Of a stretch of 64,000 nt of DNA, positions 15,561-24,336 are shown piece by piece (the first letter of the stretch is position 1; each line of letters starts with the position of its first letter). Under the pieces are notes generated by a model that saw only the letters and a program-made list of their open reading frames with translations, did not search any database and was not told where the DNA came from. A program made the position numbers and the translations under genes. This DNA is from Paracidovorax sp031843945 (GTDB lineage: Bacteria; Pseudomonadota; Gammaproteobacteria; Burkholderiales; Burkholderiaceae_C): the NCBI RefSeq assembly GCF_031843945.1, contig NZ_JAVTJJ010000001.1, positions 186,001 to 250,000 on the forward strand, read 5' to 3'.

Positions 15561-17939
15561 ATGCAACCCCTTGCCCTCTCTTTCCGCCGCAGCCATGTCG
15601 CTCGAGCCGTCCTCTGTGTCGGCCTGGCCCTGCCAATGCAGGCCGTCATGGCCCAGCCCGCGCGCTTTGACATCGCTGCCCAGCCGCTGGCAACCGCGCT
15701 TGACCAGTTCGCCCGGCAAGCGGGCCTGCAACTTGTGTTCACGCCCTCGGTGGCGGCCGGCCGGCAGGCCCCCGCCGTGCAGGGCGAGCAGGACGTGCGC
15801 CAAGCGCTGGACGCGCTGCTGCAGGGCAGCGGACTGAGCGGCCGGGTGCACAACGGCACGCTGACGGTGCAGCCCATCGCAGCGGGCCAGCGCACGCTGT
15901 CTGAAGTGACGGTGCGGTCCAACCAACTGGGCGAGATCACAGAAAAGAGCGGCTCGTACACGCCCGGCGCCATCGCCACCGCCACGCGGCTGGTGCTGAC
16001 GCCGCGCGAGACGCCGCAGTCCATCAGCGTCATCACGCGCCAGAAGATGGACGACTTCAACCTCACCAGCATCGACCAGGTGATGGAACAGACGACGGGC
16101 GTGAGCATCGTCACCTACGACAGCGAGCGGACGCAGTACTACTCGCGCGGCTTCGCCATCCAGAACTTCCAGTACGACGGCATTCCGATGATGCGGGACT
16201 CTGCCTATTCGGCCGGCAACACGCTGACCGACATGGCCATCTATGACCGCGTGGAGGTGCTGCGCGGTGCCACCGGCCTGCTGACCGGCAGCGGCGACCC
16301 CAGCGCGACGATCAACCTGATCCGCAAGAAGCCCACGCGCAACTTTGAAGGCCACGTGACGGCCAGCGCGGGCAGCTGGAGCAACTACCGAGGTGAGCTG
16401 GACCTGGGCGGCGCGCTGAACGAGTCCGGCAGCATCCGCGCGCGCGGCGTGGCCACCTACCAGGACAGGCAGTCGCACATGGACCGCTACGAGCGCCAGA
16501 CCGGCGTGCTGTACGGCATTGTCGAGGCCGACCTGACGCCCCGCACGCTGCTGACAGTGGGTGCCGACAGGCAGGACAACAAGCCCACTGCATCGACCTG
16601 GGGCGGCATCTCGCTGCTCGACTCGAACGGCAACTTCAACCCCATGCCGCGCTCGTTCAACAACGGTGCCGATTGGAGCCACTGGGACCAGTACACCCGC
16701 ACCACCTTCGCCACGCTGGAGCACAACTTCGACAGCGGCTGGGTGACCAAGCTGCAGCTCAATCACCAGATCAACGGGTATGACGCGGCCCTGGGCGCGG
16801 CCGCGGGCGGTTACCCCAACCCGGTGACCGGCGGCGGTGCCAGCCTGTGGCGCGGCAAGTACGTGGGACGCACCACCAGCGACGCGGGCGACCTGTATGC
16901 CAGTGGCCCGTTTTCGCTGCTGGGCCGCGAGCATGAGCTGGTGGTGGGTGGCAGCCTGGCAAAGCGCCGCTGGAAGAACACGGGTTACAACGTCAGTGAC
17001 AATTCCGATGGCGCTGTCGGCAACTACTATCGATGGAACGGCGATTCGCCACAGCCTTACTGGGGCAGCGAACCCGGCTGGGCCGATGACGAAACCACGC
17101 ACGAGAATGGGGTCTACACCACCGCGCGCTGGAACCTCCGCGACGACCTGAAGCTCATCACGGGCGGCCGCATCTCCAACTACAAGAACAGAGTGCAGCA
17201 GCAGGACGAAAAGAACGTGTTCACGCCGTACCTGGGCGCGGTGTACGACATCGACAAGCACTATTCGGTCTATGGCAGCTATTCCGGCATCTTCCGGCCC
17301 CAGTCCAACCAGGACGAGCAGGGCCGCACGCTCGACCCGCTGGAAGGCAAGAACCACGAGCTGGGCGTCAAGGCCTCGTTCCTCGACGGTCGCCTGAACG
17401 CCAGCGCCGCCGTCTTCCAGATGGTGCAGGACAACTACGCCGTCGCGAGCGGCGGGAAAACACCCAGCGGCAACGACGCCTACCGCGCTATTCAGGGCGT
17501 GAAGACCAAAGGCTGGGAGGCTGAGGTCTCTGGGCAGATCACGCCGGCATGGCAGGTGCAGGCTGGCTACTCGCACAACGTCTCAAGGCAGGACGGCACG
17601 CGTGTTTCCACGCTGACCCCGTCCAATCAGGTCAACCTATACACCAGCCACAAGCTCGGTGGTGGCCTGTCGGGCTTGACGCTGGGCGGCGGCGCGCGCT
17701 AGCAGGACAAGACCTGGGGCGACGTGGGGCTGCCGGCCGGCGGAACGACGGTGCACACGGTCAAGAGCTACTGGATGCTGGATGCGATGGCCCGCTATGA
17801 GTTCAGCAAGCAGCTGTCGGCCACGCTCAACATCAGGAACCTGCTGGACAAGAAGTACTACACGATCTTCAACTGGTACGGCACCTACACCTGGGGCGAG
17901 CCGCGCAGCGTTAACGTGAGCCTGACCTACAAGTTCTGA
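15561..17939 (+). pseudogene. TonB-dependent siderophore receptor/transducer interrupted by an in-frame TAG
   Basis: The reading frame encodes a ferric-siderophore outer-membrane receptor. A signal peptide ends near VMAQ, an N-terminal STN signalling domain spans about 40-110, a plug domain follows with DRVEVLRGATGLLTGSG, and then a beta-barrel. TAG at 17700-17702 stops the frame at codon 714, but the same frame continues with QDKTWGDVG and the last barrel strands to a normal C-terminal Phe at 17939 (792 codons in all). Related receptors carry Trp at this place (ARWQDKTWG), so TGG to TAG is the simplest cause. ATG at 15561 with AGGA upstream is chosen. Without the last strands the product probably cannot insert. 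Confidence 0.88.
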
Positions 17940-17967
17940 CCCTCCCGGCGAGCCGGGTGTTTGAGAT

Positions 17968-18032
17968 GCTATGTAATTAATAGCTTCCAGCGCTTATGGG
18001 ATAAGCGCTGGATGGCTATTTCACTCATATTT
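17968..18032 (+). repeat. Dispersed palindromic repeat, copy 4
   Basis: It contains gctatgtaattaatagct, then tccagcgcttatggg, ataagcgctggatggc and atttcactcatattt. It separates the receptor gene from the DUF3649 gene. Confidence 0.85.
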
Positions 18033-18122
18033 CTGGCCGCTGCAGCGAACCCCCGTGGCCCGCTGGGTGAATGGACCCCGGTAGGCATAATGCAAATCAA
18101 TCCCATCTTCCCGGAATTTTTC

Positions 18123-18419
18123 ATGGCTACGAGTGCAGTCCCGCGCCTTCAGATCGTCTCGCGCATCGCCGCAGGCGTGTTGGGCGGCTATGCCTTCACC
18201 TGGGGCTTCATCGCGCTGTCGATCGGCCTGCTGTTCGCCGCGCGCATGGAGTTCCATGACGCCGAGGCGCTGGGCGTGATCGTGGGGTTTCTCGTCTTCC
18301 TGGTGGCGTTTCTGTGGGCCTTTTGTGCGGCCAGCGTGGCTCGCGTATGGCTGGTGCTGGCAGGCGGGGGCGCGCTGATGACCTGCGCAGCGTGGCTCGT
18401 GCAGCGCGCGATTCTTTGA
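18123..18419 (+). CDS. DUF3649 family membrane protein (iron-uptake associated)
   Basis: This small protein of 98 residues has about three hydrophobic helices. It matches DUF3649, a family usually encoded beside TonB-dependent siderophore receptors and PepSY membrane proteins. ATG at 18123 gives the natural N-terminus MATSAVPRLQIVSRIAAGV. A partly Fur-like stretch (ataatgcaaatcaatcc, 18087-18103) lies upstream but is too weak to call. It begins a three-gene run with the PepSY and DUF3325 genes. The biochemical role of the family is unknown; membership of an iron-uptake set is inferred from context. Confidence 0.8.
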   Translation: MATSAVPRLQIVSRIAAGVLGGYAFTWGFIALSIGLLFAARMEFHDAEALGVIVGFLVFLVAFLWAFCAASVARVWLVLAGGGALMTCAAWLVQRAIL

Positions 18420-18441
18420 ACCGGCTTTAGGAAAGCTTTCG

Positions 18442-20154
18442 ATGTTCAGTAATTTCCGGCTGTCCATGGCCTGGCTGCACACCTGGTTCGGCCTGGTGAT
18501 GGGCTTTGTGCTGATGGTGGTGTTCTTCTTCGGCGCGCTGTCGGTGTTCGACCGCGAGATCGACCGCTGGGCCATCCCGCAAACCCGCTTCGAGCCGCAA
18601 CCCATGCCGTCGTTCGACCGCATGCTGCAGCCCATCTTACAGGGGATGCAGCCCGATCCGGACAACATCGAACAAGCGAAGAGCCGTGTGAACGGCGCCA
18701 TCGCCAAAGAGTTTCCGGTGGTGAGTAGCTGGGGTGCCTACACCACCCACCGCGATCCGGTGCTGGGCATCTTCGCCAGCTATGAGCTGCCCCACGCGAA
18801 GGATCCGGAGGACGTCGTCTGGGGTTCGCGCACCATCGACCCGCGCAACGGGCAGTTGCTGCCCAACGACCACCTGAAGATCGGCAGCCAGTTCTTCTAC
18901 CCGCTGCACTACAGCCTGAATTTCAACTGGAAGAACCTGGGCACCTGGATCGTCGGCTTCGCCGCGCTGATCATGCTGGTGGCGCTGGTGAGCGGCGTAG
19001 TCATGCACCGCAAGATCTTCCGCGAACTGTTCACCTTCCGTCCGAAGAAGCACATGCAGCGCAGCGCGCTCGACCTGCACAACCTGACGGGCGTGGTGGC
19101 GCTGCCGTTTCACTTCATCTTCGCGTTCTCGGGCCTGGTGATCTTCGGCGGCACCTACTTTCCGATCACGCACACGCAGCTGGAGCCGCTGCATGAGCTG
19201 CACGAAAAGCACGAAGCCGCAGAAACCGGCCTGCCGCACGACCGCGCGGGCTTCGCCGCACCGCTGGCGTCGGTCGATGCGATGGTGGCCGAGGCGCAGC
19301 GCCGCTGGGCCGCATCGGGCAAGGCGGGTGACGTGGGCTTTCTGAACGTGCGCCACGTGGGCGACGCCAACGGCTACGTCAGCATCTACCGCGCCGGCAC
19401 CGACCGCATCGCGTTGGTGGGCGACGGCATCCATTTCAAGGCGTCGACCGGTGACGTGCTGCGCGTTGATCCACCGCAGACGGCCGTAGCCAGCGTGAAC
19501 ACCTTCCTCACCGGCCTGCACCTGCAGCACTTCCGCCACTGGCTGCTGCGCTGGTTGTATGTGCTGGGCGGACTGGCGGGCTGCATCTGCATTGCCACCG
19601 GGTTCATCTTCTTTGTGGAAAAGCGCAAGCGCCAGCATGCCAAGCAGGGCAGCAGCGGCGCGCGCTGGGTCGATGCCTTCGCTGTCGCCACCGTCACCGG
19701 CATGCTGTTGGCCACGCTGTCCATGCTGATCGCCAACCGGCTGCTGCCCGCTGAAATGCCCACTGGCTGGGCCGGCAAGGGCACGTGGGAGCAGTACACC
19801 TTCTGGGCGGCCTGGGTGCTCGCCTTCCTGCACGGCATCTGGCGCACGGCGCCGGTGGCCCAGGCGCGCATGGCGCCTGCATGGCATGAGCAGTGCTGGG
19901 CCATCGCCGTGTTGGCAGTCGCGGCCGTGCTGCTGAATTGGGTGACCACGGGAGACCATCTGCTGCGCACCATCGGCGCGGGTTACTGGCCCGTGGCCGG
20001 CCTGGACCTGGCGATTCTGACCAGCGCCGCCATCGCCGTGCTCGCGGCGCGCAGGCTCAAGCGCCGAGCCGATGCCGCACCCCTGACCGATTCCCGGCCA
20101 GGCGCCGGGCGCCAGAGCGCTGCCGGCTGCCCACCGGAGACTGTCCGTGCCTGA
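18442..20154 (+). CDS. PepSY-associated membrane protein (PiuB-like, iron-regulated)
   Basis: This inner-membrane protein of 570 residues has the PepSY-TM layout. A first helix follows a short N-terminus (LHTWFGLVMGFVLMVVFF), a large periplasmic loop follows, a second helix comes near 175-195, and later paired helices include FHFIFAFSGLVIFGG and a cluster after residue 370. Several conserved His residues in or near the helices could bind haem or metal. Family members are iron-repressed and are thought to act as reductases that release iron from siderophores. It starts about 20 bases after the DUF3649 gene and its stop overlaps the DUF3325 start. Confidence 0.88.
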   Translation: MFSNFRLSMAWLHTWFGLVMGFVLMVVFFFGALSVFDREIDRWAIPQTRFEPQPMPSFDRMLQPILQGMQPDPDNIEQAKSRVNGAIAKEFPVVSSWGAYTTHRDPVLGIFASYELPHAKDPEDVVWGSRTIDPRNGQLLPNDHLKIGSQFFYPLHYSLNFNWKNLGTWIVGFAALIMLVALVSGVVMHRKIFRELFTFRPKKHMQRSALDLHNLTGVVALPFHFIFAFSGLVIFGGTYFPITHTQLEPLHELHEKHEAAETGLPHDRAGFAAPLASVDAMVAEAQRRWAASGKAGDVGFLNVRHVGDANGYVSIYRAGTDRIALVGDGIHFKASTGDVLRVDPPQTAVASVNTFLTGLHLQHFRHWLLRWLYVLGGLAGCICIATGFIFFVEKRKRQHAKQGSSGARWVDAFAVATVTGMLLATLSMLIANRLLPAEMPTGWAGKGTWEQYTFWAAWVLAFLHGIWRTAPVAQARMAPAWHEQCWAIAVLAVAAVLLNWVTTGDHLLRTIGAGYWPVAGLDLAILTSAAIAVLAARRLKRRADAAPLTDSRPGAGRQSAAGCPPETVRA

Positions 20155-20494
20155 CGCGTTGCTGCTTACCCTGGCGCTGATCGCCAGCACCCTTGGCCTT
20201 GCGTGGCTGGCCTTGTCGATGGAAGTGCATTGGGAGCAGGTGCGCGGAGCTGGCGCAGCGCTGCCGCGTCGCACGGCGGTCGTCCTGCGTTGGCTGGGGG
20301 CGGTGGCACTCGTGGCATCGTTCGCCCTGTGCATCGCCGTGGACCATCCGTCGATGGCGTCCCTGGTCTGGTTCATGTCGCTGGCCGGTGGCGCGCTGGC
20401 CACTGCTTTCACGCTGACGTGGCGCGCGCATTGGCTGCGGCCCCTGGTGGCCTGGGTGGCCGGAGCCGGGCGGCAGCAAGACCGCAGCGCCTGA
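20147..20494 (+). CDS. DUF3325 family membrane protein
   Basis: This protein of 115 residues has three predicted helices (starting LLLTLALIASTLGLAWLAL) and a conserved W.....R pattern between them. It matches DUF3325, which accompanies PepSY and DUF3649 genes at siderophore-uptake loci. It starts with GTG at 20147, overlapping the last eight bases of the PepSY gene, so translation is likely coupled. Function is unknown. Confidence 0.8.
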   Translation: MPDALLLTLALIASTLGLAWLALSMEVHWEQVRGAGAALPRRTAVVLRWLGAVALVASFALCIAVDHPSMASLVWFMSLAGGALATAFTLTWRAHWLRPLVAWVAGAGRQQDRSA

Positions 20495-20621
20495 TCCCTG
20501 CTGGCGAATGCCTGCGTGGTTTTTCCGCGTGGGCAGGGTGACTCGTCAGCTGGCGATGTAAATGCCGCTATCCTTGGTGCCTTCGTACATTTCGATGCAC
20601 TGGCCCTACGGCAACCCATTA

Positions 20622-23600
20622 ATGACGGTTCCTGCTCTACAGCGCGCTTCGCCCCGGCACTGGTTGCCAGGCGCGCTCGTTGCGCTGGCGGGGCTGCTGG
20701 CCAGTGGAGCGCTGTGGCATCAGCAGTCTGCATCGATCAAGTCCATTGCCGAAGTGCGCATCGGCCAGGAGGCCCGCTCTTTTGCCGAAGCACTGGAGCT
20801 GCGGCTGGGCGCACACGTCGAATTGCTCAACGGCTTGCGCGGCCTGTTTTCGATGAACCCGCAGCTCAGTCGCCGCGAGTTCGAGCGCGTGGCTCGCGAC
20901 ATGGACCTGTCGCGCTACCACGCCGGGGTGCGCAACATCACTTTCGTGCGCTACGTTCCGGGCGAAGAACGCGCCGCTTTCGAGGCACGCGCCCGCGCAG
21001 AGAGCGCGCCTTCCACCTTCGCCATTCACCCGCCGGGCGTGCGCCCTGCGTACTACGTGGTCGAATTTCTGTGGCCGGTAGATGGCAACGCGCAGGTTCT
21101 GGGCCTGGACATCGCATCGCAGCAGCCAAACGCCGAGGCTTTCTTGCGTAGCCGCGGCACCGGCGGCCCCGTGGCATCGGCCCCTTTCGATCTGATCCAG
21201 TTGCAGGAAAAGCGCACCGGCATCACGCTGCGAGTGCCGGTGTTTGTGAGCGGGCAGGGCAGCGATGGCGGCGCCGACGGGCACCGCTTCCTCGGTGCGC
21301 TGGGTGCCACCGTGCGCATCTCGGCACTAGTGGAGAGCATGCGCCGCGAAGGCTATCTGAACGGCGTGCGGCTCGGCATTTACGACATCGGGCTGGTCGG
21401 GGACCCGCAGCACGCCAATCCGCTCCCGCTGCTGGCGCTGGATGGGACGCTGGCAGCATCGGCCCCCCATTACGAGCGCGAGGTGCAGGTGGGCGGCCGC
21501 CTCTGGCAGTTGGGTTTCTATCCGGAACGCGATTTCCTTTCCAGCTCCGAGCGGCAACTGCCCTGGCTCGTGGGCCTGGGCGGCCTGCTGGTGACCGGGC
21601 TGCTGACCGCGCTGGTCACTTTGCTGGTACGCAGGCGCGTGCAGGCCCTGGATCAGGCACAGGCCGCCAACAACGAACGCAGCGACAGCGAAGAGCGCTT
21701 TCGCACCGTGTTCAGCCAGGCAGCGGTAGGAGTTTCGCAGGCGAATGCCAATACTGGCGAGCTGTTGCGCGTGAATCAGAAACTGAGCGACCTCGTCGGC
21801 TATAGCGTCGACGAGCTACAGCGCATGCGTTTTCAGGACATCACCCACCCGGATGACCTGGACAATGATCTGGCGCTGACGCGCCGCATGAAAGCGGGCG
21901 AGTTGCCCGAATTCAGGCTAGAAAAGCGCTATGTGCGCAAGGACGGCAGCATCGTCTGGGTGGACGTGACCGTCTCCATGATGCGGTCGCCGGCCAGCGG
22001 CGCAGAAATTCATACTGCCGTGGTGCAGGACATCACGGCGCGCAAGGAAATGGAAGAGGCGCTGCGCAACAGCGAGCAGCGGCTGCGCGGCATCTTGAAC
22101 CGCATGCCCGTGGGGGTCTGTCTGGTCCAGCGCAATGGCGCCATCGCGTTTCGCAACCAGCACTACACCCAGATCTGCGGCTACGACGAGCACGAGACTC
22201 CCGACGTCGAAACCTGGTGGCGACAACTGTTTCCCGATGCCGACCGCCGCGCCGACGCGCGCGCCCGCTGGCGTGCCGCACAGGCGGATGCAGCGAAGAA
22301 CGACGGATCCATTCGCGCTGCTGAATACGTCATCACCAGCAAGGACGGGCAGATGCGCACGGTGGAGACCGCCGGCGTGGTGCTGGAAGACGCCCATCTT
22401 GTCACCATGGTGGACCTGAGCCAGCGCAAGGCTGATGAGGAAGAGATCCGCTATCTGGCGTATTACGACCCGCTGACCAGCCTGCCCAATCGGCGCCTGC
22501 TGGTGGACCGCCTGCAGCAAGCCCTGGCCTTGAGTGCGCAACGCCAGCGCTGCGGCGCGCTGCTGATGGTCGATCTGGACAACTTCAAGACGCTGAACGA
22601 AACCCGGGGCCACGACAAGGGCGACATGCTGCTGCGCGAAGTAGCGCTGCGCCTGCGCGGCTGCGTGAAGGGTGAAGACACGGTGGCGCGCCATGGCGGC
22701 GACGAATTCGTGGTGGTACTGGAAGATCTCGACGACAACCCGCAAGAGGCCGCAGCCCGCGCAGAAGAAGCCGGCCAGCGCATTCTGGCTGCGTTGCGCC
22801 AGCCCTTCATGCTGGACGGCGAAGCGCACCACAGCACCCTCAGCATGGGCGTGACGGTGTTCGAAGGGCAGCGCGAATCGGCGGACGAGCTCATCAAGCG
22901 CGGCGACCTGGCCATGTACCAAGCCAAGGCAGCCGGGCGCAACACCTTGCAGTTCTACGACCCCCAGATGCAGGCGCTGGTGGCGGCCCGCGCCGCGCTG
23001 GAGGCCGATATGCGCACCGGCCTGCAGCAAGGCCAGTTCGAATTGTTCTACCAGCCACAGGTGGTGCATGGCCGCATCACGGGCGCCGAGGCGCTGCTGC
23101 GCTGGAAGCACCCGCAGCGCGGCTTCGTGTCACCGGCCGAGTTCATTCCGCTGGCGGAAGACTGCGGCCTGATCCTGCCGCTGGGCGGTTGGGTACTGCG
23201 CGAGGCTTGCGAGCGCCTGGCGCAATGGGCGCAGCAGCCCGGCTTGGCGCAACTGGGCCTGGCTGTGAACGTGAGCCCGCGGGAATTCCACCAGAGCGGC
23301 TTCGTCGCCCAGGTGCTGGCTGCACTGGCCAGCACCGGCGCCGACGGCCGGCGACTGAAGCTCGAGTTGACCGAAAGCCTGCTGCTGCAGGACGTGCAGG
23401 ACACAATTGACAAGATGGCGCAACTGCGGGCGTATGGCGTGGGGTTCTCTCTGGACGACTTCGGCACAGGCTATTCCTCGCTGGCTTACCTGAAGCGCTT
23501 GCCGCTCGACGAGCTCAAGATCGACCAGAGCTTCGTGCGCGACGTGCTGACCGACCCCAACGACGCAGCCATCGCCCGCACCATCGTCGCTTTAGGCACC

Positions 23601-23765
23601 AGCCTGGGCCTGCGCGTGATTGCCGAGGGGGTGGAAACCGAGGAGCAGCGTGCCTTCCTGCAGCGCGCGCATTGCCATGCCTGGCAGGGCTACCTGCTCA
23701 GCCCGCCGCTGGTGTTCACTGCGTTCGAGGATCTGGTGCTCAAGCGCGGCGATACGCTGGTCTGA
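20622..23765 (+). CDS. CHASE-PAS-PAS-GGDEF-EAL cyclic-di-GMP turnover protein
   Basis: This is a large membrane-bound signalling protein of 1047 residues. Two helices (about 13-33 and 312-336) bracket a periplasmic CHASE sensor domain. Two PAS domains follow (about 356-476 and 480-603). A GGDEF domain has an intact HGGDEF motif near residue 690, and an EAL domain has GAEALLRWKHP near 820 and DDFGTGYSSL. Both catalytic motifs look intact, so the protein could make or break cyclic-di-GMP. The start is uncertain: ATG at 20562, 20595 and 20622 are all in frame; 20622 puts a short cytoplasmic leader before the first helix. Confidence 0.9.
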   Translation: MTVPALQRASPRHWLPGALVALAGLLASGALWHQQSASIKSIAEVRIGQEARSFAEALELRLGAHVELLNGLRGLFSMNPQLSRREFERVARDMDLSRYHAGVRNITFVRYVPGEERAAFEARARAESAPSTFAIHPPGVRPAYYVVEFLWPVDGNAQVLGLDIASQQPNAEAFLRSRGTGGPVASAPFDLIQLQEKRTGITLRVPVFVSGQGSDGGADGHRFLGALGATVRISALVESMRREGYLNGVRLGIYDIGLVGDPQHANPLPLLALDGTLAASAPHYEREVQVGGRLWQLGFYPERDFLSSSERQLPWLVGLGGLLVTGLLTALVTLLVRRRVQALDQAQAANNERSDSEERFRTVFSQAAVGVSQANANTGELLRVNQKLSDLVGYSVDELQRMRFQDITHPDDLDNDLALTRRMKAGELPEFRLEKRYVRKDGSIVWVDVTVSMMRSPASGAEIHTAVVQDITARKEMEEALRNSEQRLRGILNRMPVGVCLVQRNGAIAFRNQHYTQICGYDEHETPDVETWWRQLFPDADRRADARARWRAAQADAAKNDGSIRAAEYVITSKDGQMRTVETAGVVLEDAHLVTMVDLSQRKADEEEIRYLAYYDPLTSLPNRRLLVDRLQQALALSAQRQRCGALLMVDLDNFKTLNETRGHDKGDMLLREVALRLRGCVKGEDTVARHGGDEFVVVLEDLDDNPQEAAARAEEAGQRILAALRQPFMLDGEAHHSTLSMGVTVFEGQRESADELIKRGDLAMYQAKAAGRNTLQFYDPQMQALVAARAALEADMRTGLQQGQFELFYQPQVVHGRITGAEALLRWKHPQRGFVSPAEFIPLAEDCGLILPLGGWVLREACERLAQWAQQPGLAQLGLAVNVSPREFHQSGFVAQVLAALASTGADGRRLKLELTESLLLQDVQDTIDKMAQLRAYGVGFSLDDFGTGYSSLAYLKRLPLDELKIDQSFVRDVLTDPNDAAIARTIVALGTSLGLRVIAEGVETEEQRAFLQRAHCHAWQGYLLSPPLVFTAFEDLVLKRGDTLV

Positions 23766-23776
23766 GATCCACCACC

Positions 23777-24127
23777 ATGCCCGCTCTTCAATTCATGCCA
23801 GAGGTGCGAACCCTCTCGCTTTTCATCGTCACCGCGCTGGCCGAAATCATCGGCTGCTATTTGCCGTGGCTGTGGCTGCGCCAGGGCCGCAGCGCGTGGC
23901 TGCTGGTGCCGGCTGCGCTCAGCCTGGCGCTGTTTGCCTGGCTGCTCACGCTGCACCCCGCCGCGGCAGGCCGGGTGTATGCCGCCTACGGTGGCGTGTA
24001 TGTGGCCGTGGCGCTGGCATGGCTCTGGGCGGTCGACGGCATTCGCCCCAGCGTCTGGGACTGGCTGGGCGTGGCCGTCACGCTGGCGGGCATGGCGATC
24101 ATCGCGTTCGCGCCGCGGCCGGGCTGA
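23777..24127 (+). CDS. ynfA: YnfA family (UPF0060) membrane protein
   Basis: This protein of 116 residues has four short helices and matches the YnfA/UPF0060 family: FIVTALAEIIGCYLPWLWL at the first helix, then RVYAAYGGVYV, and a final VAVTLAGMAIIAF. YnfA proteins are thought to be SMR-like efflux proteins. ATG at 23777 lies 11 bases after the stop of the GGDEF-EAL gene, so they may share a transcript. The family role is only partly understood. Confidence 0.88.
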   Translation: MPALQFMPEVRTLSLFIVTALAEIIGCYLPWLWLRQGRSAWLLVPAALSLALFAWLLTLHPAAAGRVYAAYGGVYVAVALAWLWAVDGIRPSVWDWLGVAVTLAGMAIIAFAPRPG

Positions 24128-24161
24128 CCGTGATGCCGGCCCGCACGCGGCCCTCGCTCCT

Positions 24162-24220
24162 GACTATTGATTTCATAGCTACCCGCGCTTGATGGGCAAG
24201 CGCTGCAGGCCATTCTGGCC
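24162..24220 (+). repeat. Dispersed palindromic repeat, copy 5
   Basis: It contains actattgatttcatagct, then acccgcgcttgatggg, caagcgctgcaggcc and attctggcc. It lies between ynfA and smc. Confidence 0.85.
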
Positions 24221-24336
24221 TTGGCAGGGGAATGCAGGCCTGCGGGCGGCGCCACGGTATCATCGGCAGCTTGTCCGCCAAGGTGCGGCGAGCCGATCAC
24301 CCACCCGACCCGTCTCCTCCGCCCCTTCATCTACCC

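Noticed and set aside
18083..18103. Second Fur box upstream of the DUF3649 gene
   Set aside because: The sequence ataatgcaaatcaatcc only partly follows the operator pattern and has no clear palindrome.
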